Both the position numbers and the translations under genes were made by a program. Below are positions 42,331-50,766 of a stretch of DNA of 64,000 bases, piece by piece; position 1 is the first letter of the stretch; every line of letters starts with the position of its first letter. The notes under the pieces were generated by a model. That model searched no databases. It saw only the letters and a program-made list of their open reading frames with translations, and was not told the DNA's origin. The stretch is from an uncultured Collinsella sp. (GTDB lineage: Bacteria > Actinomycetota > Coriobacteriia > Coriobacteriales > Coriobacteriaceae), in assembly GCA_958353395.1 (NCBI GenBank), contig CATWSG010000001.1, positions 62,001-126,000 on the forward strand, in the 5' to 3' direction.

Positions 42331-43035
42331 CTACGGGCGCGGCGGCACCAAAACATCGTAGCGAACTGCCTTGCCCGCAAGTTGATAGCTCGGCTTAACG
42401 CCGGCAAGCAACGGCCCCTTCACCGGCCGCTTGATAACCACCTTGCGCGGATGCACCGCAAGCGCAGCTTCGACCAGCGTCTCCTCATCGGCGCACGGCT
42501 GTTCCAGATGATGCAAGAGTTGGAACTTCTTTTTAACCGCCGCGCTCTTGGTGCGCCCGGGAAACATGGGGTCCAGATACACCACGTCGGGAGCGGTGAG
42601 CTCGCTCTGCCCGATCAGCTCAGCTGTATGGCGAAGGCCGGCAATGCTGTCCTCGCCCGCATGTAAGCGCATGCGCGCCACGGCTGTCGCAAGCGCCGGA
42701 TCATCTGCCGCGCGATCCAAGGCATCCTTGAGGAGCGCCGCGATCACGCAATCCTGTTCATACAGATCGACGGTAAAGCCCGCGGCCGCCAACAGCAGCG
42801 AATCCTCGCCAAAGCCTGCCGTAGCGTCAATCGCCCATGGTCGCTCGATGCCCTTTGTGCGCGCAGCCTTCACCAACAGCTCTTGTTGCAGACGGCCCTG
42901 CTTGAGTCGCGGCAGCATGCGGCCAAAATCGACACGCAGCTCCATCGTGCCGTCGGTGAGCGTGAGGCCCTCGGGCTTCCCGGTCAGCTCAAGCCCCGCG
43001 GCCCGAGCAACAGAAAAGGGATCGACGACGCCCAT
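42331..43035 (-). CDS. rsmJ: 16S rRNA (guanine-1516-N2)-methyltransferase
   Basis: The 234-residue protein has a class I SAM-binding motif WAIDATAGFGEDSLLLAAAG near residue 67 and the family-specific catalytic segment VYLDPMFPGRTKSAAVKKK near residue 155. This matches RsmJ (YhiQ), which methylates G1516 in helix 44-adjacent 16S rRNA. Length is typical (about 250). The start at 43035 reads MGVVDPFSVARAAG and has AGGAGT upstream. It stands alone on the minus strand behind a small membrane-protein gene at 43099-43242 that faces the same way. Confidence 0.9.
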   Translation of the reverse strand: MGVVDPFSVARAAGLELTGKPEGLTLTDGTMELRVDFGRMLPRLKQGRLQQELLVKAARTKGIERPWAIDATAGFGEDSLLLAAAGFTVDLYEQDCVIAALLKDALDRAADDPALATAVARMRLHAGEDSIAGLRHTAELIGQSELTAPDVVYLDPMFPGRTKSAAVKKKFQLLHHLEQPCADEETLVEAALAVHPRKVVIKRPVKGPLLAGVKPSYQLAGKAVRYDVLVPPRP

Positions 43036-43098
43036 GGGTACTCCTTAGCAAGCAAAACGAATACGCGAGCGCCGTTCATGACGACACCCCACCGTCCG

Positions 43099-43242
43099 CT
43101 ATTGTCCCACATGCGACATGGCCCACAGCATCCCAATGCAAAGCACCGCCATCAATCCCGTGCACACGGCAGCGATCACGGAATCACTCATGCGCCTTCC
43201 CAACGACCGCGGCTCACGCACTTGCCCTGCTCCGTACATCAT
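43099..43242 (-). CDS. 47-residue single-helix membrane protein
   Basis: This short frame begins Met-Met at 43242 with AAGGAG 5 bases upstream, an excellent ribosome site. It encodes MMYGAGQVREPRSLGRRM, then a hydrophobic helix (SVIAAVCTGLMAVLCIGMLW), ending AMSHVGQ. The positive residues before the helix predict cytoplasmic N-terminus. It lies 63 bases before rsmJ on the same strand. No function is known to me; the ribosome site and clean helix make it likely to be real. Confidence 0.6.
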   Translation of the reverse strand: MMYGAGQVREPRSLGRRMSDSVIAAVCTGLMAVLCIGMLWAMSHVGQ

Positions 43243-43470
43243 GGCTTCTCCTTCGGTCCAGCTCTTATCATGGCCCCATCATCGCAGCGCCGCGCATACG
43301 CTGCCATCGATTTGACTTACGCCCAGCTTTCTTTTTTGAAAGGTTGGACCGTGCGGGCAAGAGACGCTTTCAAACGCATGCATCGCCCCGTTGAACTACA
43401 ATGTGCTTCACGATATGTGCCGCAACCTGGGTGCGGCAGATTCTCCGCGCCCGCATCGAAAGGACCAGCT

Positions 43471-43872
43471 ATGAGCGCCGCTCGCAAGACACTTAAAATC
43501 CTTGCCCTGATTTATTTTGTTCTGGGCATCGCCAGTCTCGTCATTGGAATCGCCGGCATCGCGACCGGCAAGCTCGAGTCCACCTACGGATCGAACGCCA
43601 TGCTCGCCGCGGCCGTGGTTATCGCCAAGGGCCTCATCGATCTCGCCGCGGGCGTTGCGGGCATCAAGGGTGCCAACAAGCCTTCGCAGGTAGACGGCGC
43701 GTTTAAGCTCGGTATTGTTGCCGCGGTCGCCACGCTTGCCCAGGCGGTGCTCACGCTTCCCGCGCTCGGCGGCAACGCCGTCAACATCGGCGCCTTTGTC
43801 ATCGTGGTGTACGACCTGTTCTTTGTTCAGCAGGCACACGCCGTTAAGGCCGAAAACAAGGACCGCCTGTAG
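43471..43872 (+). CDS. Four-helix membrane protein, unknown function
   Basis: The 133-residue protein has four hydrophobic segments at about residues 8-30, 42-64, 76-97 and 102-122, with loops holding GKLESTYG and KGANKPSQVDGA. AAAGGACC precedes ATG 43471. The open frame continues about 600 bases upstream but that part has a different composition and overlaps other genes. A small hairpin TGCCGCA/TGCGGCA (43418-43438) lies in the leader. I do not recognise the family beyond small Actinobacterial integral membrane proteins. It ends at the terminator at 43909. Confidence 0.8.
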   Translation: MSAARKTLKILALIYFVLGIASLVIGIAGIATGKLESTYGSNAMLAAAVVIAKGLIDLAAGVAGIKGANKPSQVDGAFKLGIVAAVATLAQAVLTLPALGGNAVNIGAFVIVVYDLFFVQQAHAVKAENKDRL

Positions 43873-43908
43873 GCGCTCGCTTCTCATAACCTCTGTAGCC
43901 AAGCAGCT

Positions 43909-43946
43909 AAAAAGGGCCGATCGCGCATCTCCGCGGTCGGCCCTTT
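43909..43946. terminator. Terminator hairpin after the four-helix membrane protein
   Basis: AAAGGGCCGA and TCGGCCCTTT pair over 10 bases with a 16-base loop and T-run. It faces the convergent rlmA gene too. Confidence 0.85.
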
Positions 43947-43976
43947 ACGTTTGCCTAGATAAAACCTACCAAAATA

Positions 43977-44000
43977 AACCTGTCCCTTTTTTAGCAGGTT
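43977..44000. repeat. Short dyad AACCTG/CAGGTT with T-run
   Basis: AACCTG and CAGGTT flank TCCCTTTTTTAG just past the rlmA stop. The TGTCCCTTT core resembles the centre of palindromic repeat A. It may be a terminator or a related repeat. Confidence 0.45.
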
Positions 44001-44001
44001 G

Positions 44002-44817
44002 TTAGCTGTGGCGGTACTCGGCGATGATGAAGTCGATATCGGTTTGGAGCGTGTCCAGGTTTGCCAGGCGCTCTTTGTCGACAGGGCGCGTGCGGTAGTA
44101 GTACGGCGTCATCTGGAACACCGCCTCGATATCGGCCTGGGTCTGAAGCGTAATATTCGCAGATACCCGCTGCGTTCCGACCAACTCGAGCTCGGTGGCC
44201 TGCGGCAGCTTCTCATCGTTAAGGTACGACGTGTCGTAGAGCACCTCCTTAAGCCCAAAGAGATGACGGGCGCCCGGCACCACGGTATAGAGCGAGCCCC
44301 CGGGTGCCAGCACGCGGGCAAACTCGCGCTCGTTAAAGGGGGCAAAAAGCTCGGTCACCATATCGAAGGCGCCATCGGCCACGGGAATGTCCTTCATATT
44401 GGCCACAAAATAGGTCGCATCGCCGCGCTTGGCGGCCAGGCGCACCATCTCTTTGCCCAAGTCGAACCCGTAAGCGTCCACGCCCGGCACCGCGCCCAGG
44501 GCACTCGTGTAATAGCCCTCACCGCAGCAAATATCGAGCAACGTCATGGGGCCGTTCGTAGACGCGGCGTGCCCAGACACCCGCTCGCGCACCAGCTCGA
44601 CCATTGCATCGCGCAACGGCGCATAGTATCCACGGTTCAGAAAGTCACGACGACTGCGTGCCTGCGACTTGGGATCGCCCATGGAGTCGCCGCTCTTGGA
44701 CGAGCGCAGCAGATATAGATAGCCCTCGCGCGCACGGTCAAACCGGTGTCCGCCCGCGCATGCAGCACCGCGCTCGTCATCCACCAGTGGCTCATGGCAA
44801 ACGGGACACAACAACAT
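44002..44817 (-). CDS. rlmA: 23S rRNA (guanine-N1)-methyltransferase RlmA family
   Basis: The 271-residue protein begins MLLCPVCHEPL with a zinc site (CPVC then CAGGH), followed by a SAM-methyltransferase domain with LLDICCGEGYYTSAL (about residue 93) and a late FxPxxxxE region. This is the layout of RlmA(I)/TlrB, which methylate G745 or G748 of 23S rRNA; TlrB-type enzymes give tylosin resistance. The residue specificity is not decided here. AAGGAG precedes ATG 44817. A repeat family B copy (44874-44931) lies upstream, in its promoter. Confidence 0.9.
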   Translation of the reverse strand: MLLCPVCHEPLVDDERGAACAGGHRFDRAREGYLYLLRSSKSGDSMGDPKSQARSRRDFLNRGYYAPLRDAMVELVRERVSGHAASTNGPMTLLDICCGEGYYTSALGAVPGVDAYGFDLGKEMVRLAAKRGDATYFVANMKDIPVADGAFDMVTELFAPFNEREFARVLAPGGSLYTVVPGARHLFGLKEVLYDTSYLNDEKLPQATELELVGTQRVSANITLQTQADIEAVFQMTPYYYRTRPVDKERLANLDTLQTDIDFIIAEYRHS

Positions 44818-44873
44818 GGCAACTCCTTAGCGCGGACTACACAACGCCCACCATTGTCGCACGCCTCCCCCAC

Positions 44874-44931
44874 CTAGTCATTGGAGACGTTCTTGAATGA
44901 CTACTCATTTAAGAACGTCCCCAATGACTAG
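44874..44931. repeat. Palindromic repeat B, copy 1
   Basis: CTAGTCATTGG...ACGTTCTT and AAGAACGT...CCAATGACTAG form a 58-base inverted repeat with three mismatches. A closely related element is at 57139. Both follow the same 12-mer, CACGCCTCCCCC (44860-44871 and 57118-57129), upstream of a leftward gene. Confidence 0.85.
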
Positions 44932-44995
44932 TCGATTAGGAGTATCATCATCTGCGCAAATAAGCACGAAAGAGCATATTAGAGATTGAGAGCGT

Positions 44996-46378
44996 ATGGC
45001 TGATACCGTATCTAAGCACATTGACATGACCACCGGCTCGCTGTGGCGTAACATTCCCCTGTTCGCCTTCCCCGTGGCCGCCACGAGCATTTTGGAGCAG
45101 CTGTCGAACCTCATCGCCACGGTCATCATCGGTAACTTCTCGGGCGACCAGGGAACCCTCGCCATGGCGGCGGTCGGCTCCAATGTCCCGCTTACCAGTC
45201 TTATGCTCAACCTGTTTATTGGCATGTCGCTTGGCTCCAACGTGGTCATCGCCAACGCTATCGGCCGCAATGATCAGAACATGGTCAAACGCGCCGTCCA
45301 CACCTCGATTTTGATGGCGCTTGTAGGCTTTGTCGTCATCGCGCTGGGCGAGATCTTTGCCGAGCCCATGCTCGCCGCGCTCAACGTTCCCGCCGAAACC
45401 ATGCCGCTCGCTTCGCTCTACCTACGCGTCTTTTTGCTCAGCATGCCCTCAATCTTGCTTTACAACTTTGAAGCCGCAATCTTCCGCTCCGTCGGCATCA
45501 CCCGCATGCCGCTACAGGCGCTTGCCGTGTCCACCGTCCTCAACATTGGCCTGGACCTCATCTTTGTCCCCGTACTCCACTGGGGCGTCGCGGGCGTCGC
45601 TATCGCCACCGCCATCGCCTACACCGTCAGCGCCGCCACGCTTTTTATCCGCCTGCTCAAGACCGACTCCGTCGTCCGCGTCACCCCGCGCGACCTGGCT
45701 ATCGACCCCGTCGCCCTCAAGCGCATCGTCAAGATTGGCCTGCCCGCCGGCATCCAAAGCGCCGTCTTTGCCGTCGCCAACATCATCATCCAGTCTGCCA
45801 TCAACAGCCTGGGCACCGAGGTCATGGCAGCCTCGAGCGCCGCTATGAGCCTGGAGTACGTGTGCTACAACCTGCTCAACAGCTTTAGCCAGGCTTGCAC
45901 CACCTTTGTGGGACAAAACCACGGTGCCCGCCAAATCGACCGCTGCACCAAGACGCTCAAGGTCTGCCTGGTCGAAGGCGGTATCGTTGCGCTCACCACA
46001 ATTATCGTTATTGTCGGCCTGGGGCGCGAGATCTTGTCGCTCTTTAACAGCGATCCCAACATCGTCTCGATCGGCTATATCCGCGTGTGCTCGATCTTCC
46101 CGGCTTACGCCTTTAGCATGTTCTACGAAAACATGTCAGGCTACCTGCGCGGCTTTGGCATCTCGCTCACGCCCGCCCTCATCACCATGATCTGCGTCTG
46201 CGGCATCCGCTTCTATTGGGTGTTCTGCGTGTTCCCGCACTTCCGCACCTTTGCGAACATCATGATGGTCTACCCCATCAGCCTGGGCACCACGGCGTTC
46301 TTTATGGTCGTGGCGGTACTACTCTGCCACCCGGCACGCACCTATCGCGCCACCCAAGCCAAAGCGACAGCCCGCTAA
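44996..46378 (+). CDS. MATE-family efflux transporter
   Basis: The 460-residue protein has twelve membrane segments in two halves, starting MADTVSKHIDMTTGSLWRNI as in many NorM/DinF-like Gram-positive MATE proteins. Landmarks are FPVAATSILEQLSNL in helix 1, GSNVPLTSLMLNLFIGMS and the matching helix 7 PAGIQSAVFAVANIIIQSAI. It should export drugs or metabolites using a sodium or proton gradient. The leader has AGAGATTGAGAG, a weak ribosome site before ATG 44996. It stands alone. Substrate unknown. Confidence 0.92.
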   Translation: MADTVSKHIDMTTGSLWRNIPLFAFPVAATSILEQLSNLIATVIIGNFSGDQGTLAMAAVGSNVPLTSLMLNLFIGMSLGSNVVIANAIGRNDQNMVKRAVHTSILMALVGFVVIALGEIFAEPMLAALNVPAETMPLASLYLRVFLLSMPSILLYNFEAAIFRSVGITRMPLQALAVSTVLNIGLDLIFVPVLHWGVAGVAIATAIAYTVSAATLFIRLLKTDSVVRVTPRDLAIDPVALKRIVKIGLPAGIQSAVFAVANIIIQSAINSLGTEVMAASSAAMSLEYVCYNLLNSFSQACTTFVGQNHGARQIDRCTKTLKVCLVEGGIVALTTIIVIVGLGREILSLFNSDPNIVSIGYIRVCSIFPAYAFSMFYENMSGYLRGFGISLTPALITMICVCGIRFYWVFCVFPHFRTFANIMMVYPISLGTTAFFMVVAVLLCHPARTYRATQAKATAR

Positions 46379-46405
46379 ACACCGCACTCAACGCCACGCC
46401 AGTCA

Positions 46406-47272
46406 TTAATTGACAATATGTGAGCTCATATAGTCGATAAAGCGCCTCGTGGCGATAGGCATGGTGTCCCAGCTGCGCCAGGCCGCCACTACGTCGCGCG
46501 AGGGGGCGTGCACGATGGGACGTACGCGAATATCGGCACGCATGCCCTCCACAGTACGACGGTAGAGCATACTCACGCCTAGGCCCTCCTCCACCATCGC
46601 CATGATGGTGTAGTCGTCGGTGACCTCGCTCGTCACGTGCGGCGACAGTCCATGCGCCGCGAATGCATCGAGCACCAGGCTCTGTTCGCCCTCATCCAGC
46701 AGCACAAACGGCTCGGACGCCAGGTCGGCGAGCGTCACCTTTTCCTTTGCCGTCAGCGGATGCGCGGCCGGCAACAGCGCCACCAACTCATCGTGATAGA
46801 CCACGCGCTTCTCGAGCCCCGCGGTAAATCCGCGCGCCGTAAAACAAAAATCAACCACGCCATCGTGCACCCACTGGGCGTTGCGCGTGTAATCGCCCTG
46901 CTTGAGGGTAAAGTGCACGCCCGGGTGCAGCGCTCCAAAGTCGCGGATCACACGCGGCAGCACGGTACGACTCACGTTGGTAAACGTCGCAATGCGAATA
47001 TCGGTCGACGAAAGCCCCAGCAGCTCCTGGCGCTTGCCCTCGAGCTCGGCCTCGGCGGTCACGATTTGGCGCAGATACGGCAGATATTGTTTACCGTCGC
47101 GCGTAAGCGAAACGCCCTGCTTTCCGCGCGCGATAAGCGTGGTACCCAGCTCGCGCTCGAGCGCCTTGACGGCCTGACTCACCGCACTTTGCGTATAGCC
47201 CAGCTCGTCCGCCGCGCCCTTAAGACTGCCGCGATCGACCACCATACACACAATCTGATACCGCGATGCCAT
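46406..47272 (-). CDS. LysR-family regulator (divergent from second EamA transporter)
   Basis: The 288-residue protein has the winged helix (residues 1-60, GSLKGAADELGYTQSAVSQAV) and an effector domain with DDYTIMAMVEEGLGVSML near residue 220. It is homologous to the regulator at 9974-10831, with similar positions of the FTNVSRTVLP segment. GGAGG lies before ATG 47272. It is read away from the EamA gene at 47431, so it probably controls that gene. The pair repeats the organisation of the 10-12 kb pair, suggesting duplication of regulator and transporter as one unit. Confidence 0.9.
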   Translation of the reverse strand: MASRYQIVCMVVDRGSLKGAADELGYTQSAVSQAVKALERELGTTLIARGKQGVSLTRDGKQYLPYLRQIVTAEAELEGKRQELLGLSSTDIRIATFTNVSRTVLPRVIRDFGALHPGVHFTLKQGDYTRNAQWVHDGVVDFCFTARGFTAGLEKRVVYHDELVALLPAAHPLTAKEKVTLADLASEPFVLLDEGEQSLVLDAFAAHGLSPHVTSEVTDDYTIMAMVEEGLGVSMLYRRTVEGMRADIRVRPIVHAPSRDVVAAWRSWDTMPIATRRFIDYMSSHIVN

Positions 47273-47430
47273 CGTGCCTCCACATCAATGCAGCCGTAAA
47301 ACGTTTTGTCAGCGCTTTTCGCGCCTACTTTAGCATTTCTTAATCATACTGAAGATACATTCGCTTTACTACATCCAAATCTGGGAGCAGAATCCTTTTT
47401 ACGAAACCGTTCTGTAACAAAAGGAGTCCC

Positions 47431-48333
47431 ATGGATCGCAAAAAAGCAATCGCGCTCTCATTTTCCGTTCCCGTCGCATGGGGCTTTTCGTATCCCCTCA
47501 TGAAGATCGGCATGGACAGCATGAACGCCACGAGCATCGTCGCGCTACGCTGCATCATCGCCTTTGTGGTCTGCCTGTTGCTCTTCCACAAGCACGCGTT
47601 GCGCATCAACCGCGACCTTATGGTCCGTGCCGCCATCATCGGCGCCATTATGGCAACCGAGCTCACCTGCATGTGCCTGGGCTCTAGCCTCACCTCCGCC
47701 TCCACCGCCGGCTTTTTGCAGAGCCTGACGGTCGTGATCGTGCCGTTTGCCAACGCAGCTCTGCTGCGTCGCGCCCCCGAGCGCAAGGTGCTCATCGGCA
47801 CGGCTATCGTCACCTGCGGCATGCTGCTGCTCTCGGGCGCCGACTTCACCAGCCTGAACCCGGGCGCGCTCATCATGCTGCTCTCCGCCTTTGTCTACGC
47901 CGGACACATCATTGTGGCGAAGCGCTTTGTCGAAGATGTCGACCCGCTGGCTCTGGGCGTTTGGCAGCTGGGCTTTGGCGGTTTGTTCTCGGGCGTCGCG
48001 GCATTCACCTTTGGCGGCTTCACGCTTCCCAGCACGCCGGGCGAAATCGTGGTCGTCGTCGCGCTCGCGCTCATCTGCTCTGCCTACGGCTTTATCACCC
48101 AGACGCTCGTGCAGCCCCACGTGCCCGCCGAGACCACCGGCTTCGCCTTCTCGCTCGAGCCGGTCTGCTCCGCCGTCTTTTCGTTCTTCTTGGTTGGCGA
48201 GGTCCTGAGCCCCATCGCCTTCTTTGGCGCCGCCCTCATCCTCACCGGCGTCATGGTGGCAACCGTCGAGCTTCCGCGCCTCCGCGCACATGGACAGGCT
48301 CGCATGGCGGGAGCGCCCGAGCACGTCTCGTAG
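47431..48333 (+). CDS. EamA/DMT-family transporter, second copy
   Basis: The 300-residue protein has ten membrane segments in two EamA repeats, with PLMKIGMDSMNATSIVALRC in the first and EPVCSAVFSFFLVGEVLSPIAFFG as the typical second-repeat end. AAAGGAGT lies before ATG 47431. It is divergent from a LysR gene. It resembles the transporter at 10950 in layout but sequence identity appears low, so they may carry different metabolites. The tail (RLRAHGQARMAGAPEHVS) is cytoplasmic and polar. Confidence 0.9.
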   Translation: MDRKKAIALSFSVPVAWGFSYPLMKIGMDSMNATSIVALRCIIAFVVCLLLFHKHALRINRDLMVRAAIIGAIMATELTCMCLGSSLTSASTAGFLQSLTVVIVPFANAALLRRAPERKVLIGTAIVTCGMLLLSGADFTSLNPGALIMLLSAFVYAGHIIVAKRFVEDVDPLALGVWQLGFGGLFSGVAAFTFGGFTLPSTPGEIVVVVALALICSAYGFITQTLVQPHVPAETTGFAFSLEPVCSAVFSFFLVGEVLSPIAFFGAALILTGVMVATVELPRLRAHGQARMAGAPEHVS

Positions 48334-48421
48334 ACCCCGCTCTTCATACAGCCGTGGCATAAAGGCAACCGGTGCGCCTTTACAATAGATGTCAACAGAG
48401 CATCTGACATAAAGGAGCCCC

Positions 48422-49147
48422 ATGGACGCCGCGACCCGCGACCGCAACATAGCAACTTGGTTAGGCGATGCGCCGCAGCCGGTACGTGACACTACGAACC
48501 AGCTGCTCGAGCGCATCGCCCTTTTGCGTACCGAGCAAACCATCTACCCGGCACAAGACGACATCCTCAATGCCCTCGCCTACACGCCGGCCGACCAGGT
48601 CAAGGTTGTCATCTTGGGTCAAGACCCCTATCACGGACCCAACCAGGCAATGGGACTGTCGTTCTCAGTCCCCGCAACGCAAACCAAGTTGCCGCCGAGC
48701 CTGCGCAACATTTACAAGGAACTCAAAGCCGATCTGGGTTGTCCCATTCCCGCCACGGGAGACCTAACCCCATGGGCACAACAGGGCGTCCTGCTCCTCA
48801 ACACTACGCTCACCGTGCGCGAACATGCCGCGAACTCTCACGCTAAGCTGGGCTGGAGCACGCTCACCGACTACGTTATCGAACGCTGCTGCCAGCTGCC
48901 CCAACCGGTAGTCTTTTTGGCATGGGGCCGCTTTGCCCAGCAGATGGTCGAAGGTAAGCTCGTCGCAACCGGTACGGGCAAGGCAACCGACAAGTTCTGT
49001 CTGGCCTCCACACACCCCTCGCCGCTTTCGGCCAACCGTGCCACGGCAGAACTCCCAGCTTTTATGGGGTCTCGCCCCTTCTCCGCTGCCAATCGACTAC
49101 TCGAACAGCACGGCTCGACCCCCGTCAACTGGACCTGCCTTGGCTAA
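48422..49147 (+). CDS. ung: Uracil-DNA glycosylase, family 1
   Basis: The 241-residue enzyme removes uracil from DNA as the first step of base-excision repair. It has the water-activating GQDPYHGPNQAMGLSFSV motif (about residue 66), the uracil-recognition NTTLTV segment and the DNA-insertion loop HPSPLSANR (about residue 200). Length is normal (220-240). AAAGGAG lies before ATG 48422. It is a single-gene unit ended by the hairpin at 49161. Confidence 0.97.
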   Translation: MDAATRDRNIATWLGDAPQPVRDTTNQLLERIALLRTEQTIYPAQDDILNALAYTPADQVKVVILGQDPYHGPNQAMGLSFSVPATQTKLPPSLRNIYKELKADLGCPIPATGDLTPWAQQGVLLLNTTLTVREHAANSHAKLGWSTLTDYVIERCCQLPQPVVFLAWGRFAQQMVEGKLVATGTGKATDKFCLASTHPSPLSANRATAELPAFMGSRPFSAANRLLEQHGSTPVNWTCLG

Positions 49148-49160
49148 AAATCGATACATC

Positions 49161-49198
49161 AAAAACGCGCCCGACAGCTTTCCATCGGGCGCGTTTCC
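49161..49198. terminator. Bidirectional terminator after ung
   Basis: AAACGCGCCCGA and TCGGGCGCGTTT pair over 12 bases with a 10-base loop. It separates converging ung and the SDR gene and reaches the SDR stop codon. Confidence 0.88.
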
Positions 49199-49878
49199 TA
49201 TTCGGGCCAAATAAATTGTGTGCGGCCAGCCTCGCCACCGTCAATGAGCAGGCTCTGTCCGGTCATAAACCGGTTGGTCACGCCCACAAAGTAGATCCAC
49301 TCGGCGATCTCTTGGGCGGTGGCCCAGCGTTTAAGCGGCGTGAGCTCCATAATCTGATTCCACAGGCGCTCGTCTTCCATCACGCAACGGTTGAGCGGCG
49401 TGATAACGCCGCCCGGGTCCACACTGTTGGCGATGGCCTGCGGCGCCAGGCGGTTTGCAAGGTTCTTGGTGTACGCGATAACGCCGCCCTTGCTGGCAGC
49501 ATAGGCAGGAAACTCCGATCCCGTATGCCCGCTCGCCGACCCCACATTGACCACGGATTGGATAGCCGGCACCGGCTTGGCGGCAAGCCCCTCCCCCGCA
49601 AAGGCGTAGCGCTCGGTCACGTTGATGGTGCCATACAGGTTGGCGGCGATGTCATCGGCCGAATCCTGCGTACCGGCAACGTTCACGATTACCTGGGGTT
49701 CAAGATCGCCTGGAAACGAGTCAGACTCGCGTACATCAACGACCAGATGGCGGTAGCGCTCGTCTTCGATCGCCGCCGGCAAAAGATCAAAGCCAACGAC
49801 CTCGTGGCCCTCGTCCAAAAAACGCTGCACGCATGCGGCTCCGATACCGCCCGAAGCGCCCGTGATCAAAACCCGCAT
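49198..49878 (-). CDS. Short-chain dehydrogenase/reductase
   Basis: The 226-residue protein has the NAD(P) motif TGASGGIGAA at residue 7, the NAG-like NVAGTQDS, catalytic Ser in VGSASGHTG (about residue 118) and the YAASK pair (about residue 131). The coenzyme loop DLLPAA with an acidic end of strand 2 favours NAD(H). The family length is about 250. AAGGAG lies before ATG 49878. It lies 9 bases after the VUT transporter gene and forms an operon with it. The substrate is unknown; linkage to queuosine precursor uptake is likely chance. Confidence 0.88.
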   Translation of the reverse strand: MRVLITGASGGIGAACVQRFLDEGHEVVGFDLLPAAIEDERYRHLVVDVRESDSFPGDLEPQVIVNVAGTQDSADDIAANLYGTINVTERYAFAGEGLAAKPVPAIQSVVNVGSASGHTGSEFPAYAASKGGVIAYTKNLANRLAPQAIANSVDPGGVITPLNRCVMEDERLWNQIMELTPLKRWATAQEIAEWIYFVGVTNRFMTGQSLLIDGGEAGRTQFIWPE

Positions 49879-49887
49879 ACTTGCTCC

Positions 49888-50610
49888 TTAGGCGGTTGCG
49901 TGGCGCTCGAGGTACTCGGAGCCCACGTTCTCGCGCTCCCAGCCGCGCACGACCTTGTAGCCCACGGGGCTCAGGAAGACCTCGCACAGCAGCTCGGCGA
50001 CAGCGCCGGTCAGCGAGCACATAAGGACCTGCACCCAGGTCCAACCAAAGAACGTGTGGCTCACTACAATGGCAAAGACCAGGTTGTCGATAAACTGGCC
50101 AACACCCGTAGACACATAGGAGCGGAAGGCAAAGCTCGCAAAGTTATTCTTTTTGAGCATACGGCCAAGCGACTGGTTGAGCGTGGAGTTAACCACGGCA
50201 GAAACGAGCATGGCAAGCGACGAGCCAAACACCACGTACCAGGTGCCACCGATGGTGGCGTTAAGGGCAGTATTGACCTCGATCATACCCGTGTCGTAGT
50301 AAGCGCCCCACATGCCGGGCGTGAGCGAGCATGCCCAAAAGCACAGGCTCACGGCCAGGTTGACCAGCAGCGCGAGGATAGAGATTTTGATGGATGCCTT
50401 GGCGCCAAAGCGCTTGCAGATCATGTCCTGGCACAAAAACGAAACCCAGCTCACCACAAAGCCGCAATCGAGTGCCAGATACGGCAGGCTAATGAGCTCT
50501 TTGTTGGCCAGCAGGTTCATCATGATGACGCTCACGAAAAACAGCGAAACCGTTGCCGCGGGAATGCTCCGCAACAGGACCTTGTAGTCCTCCATGACCT
50601 TCTTGATCAT
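49888..50610 (-). CDS. VUT-family transporter (queuosine precursor transporter-like)
   Basis: The 240-residue protein has about six membrane segments and the features of the YhhQ/COG1738 group, including NLLANKELISLPYLALDCG, SWVSFLCQDMICKRFG and GQFIDNLVFAIVVSHTFFG, with the typical GQ-x2-D motif. YhhQ takes up queuosine precursors (preQ0/preQ1) for tRNA wobble modification. The start has AAAGGAGT upstream at 50610. It is the first gene of a two-gene leftward unit with the SDR. A preQ1 riboswitch was looked for in the 150-base leader but not recognised. No que genes are nearby. Confidence 0.85.
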   Translation of the reverse strand: MIKKVMEDYKVLLRSIPAATVSLFFVSVIMMNLLANKELISLPYLALDCGFVVSWVSFLCQDMICKRFGAKASIKISILALLVNLAVSLCFWACSLTPGMWGAYYDTGMIEVNTALNATIGGTWYVVFGSSLAMLVSAVVNSTLNQSLGRMLKKNNFASFAFRSYVSTGVGQFIDNLVFAIVVSHTFFGWTWVQVLMCSLTGAVAELLCEVFLSPVGYKVVRGWERENVGSEYLERHATA

Positions 50611-50766
50611 TATGTACTCCTTTGGTTTTAGGTTTAACGAGCAGGATATCGGACCCGAACTGCTCGGACGTCTCGGTCTTGAGGCGACGGTGGGTATGAT
50701 AGCCGCTCACACGGCATCAGGCAAGCAAACGGCGCGGCAGCCCCGCAGGGCCACTGCGCCGATGCG

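Noticed and set aside
50611..50766. Possible preQ1 riboswitch before the VUT transporter
   Set aside because: Neither the preQ1-I short hairpin with its A-rich tail nor a type II/III core was recognisable.
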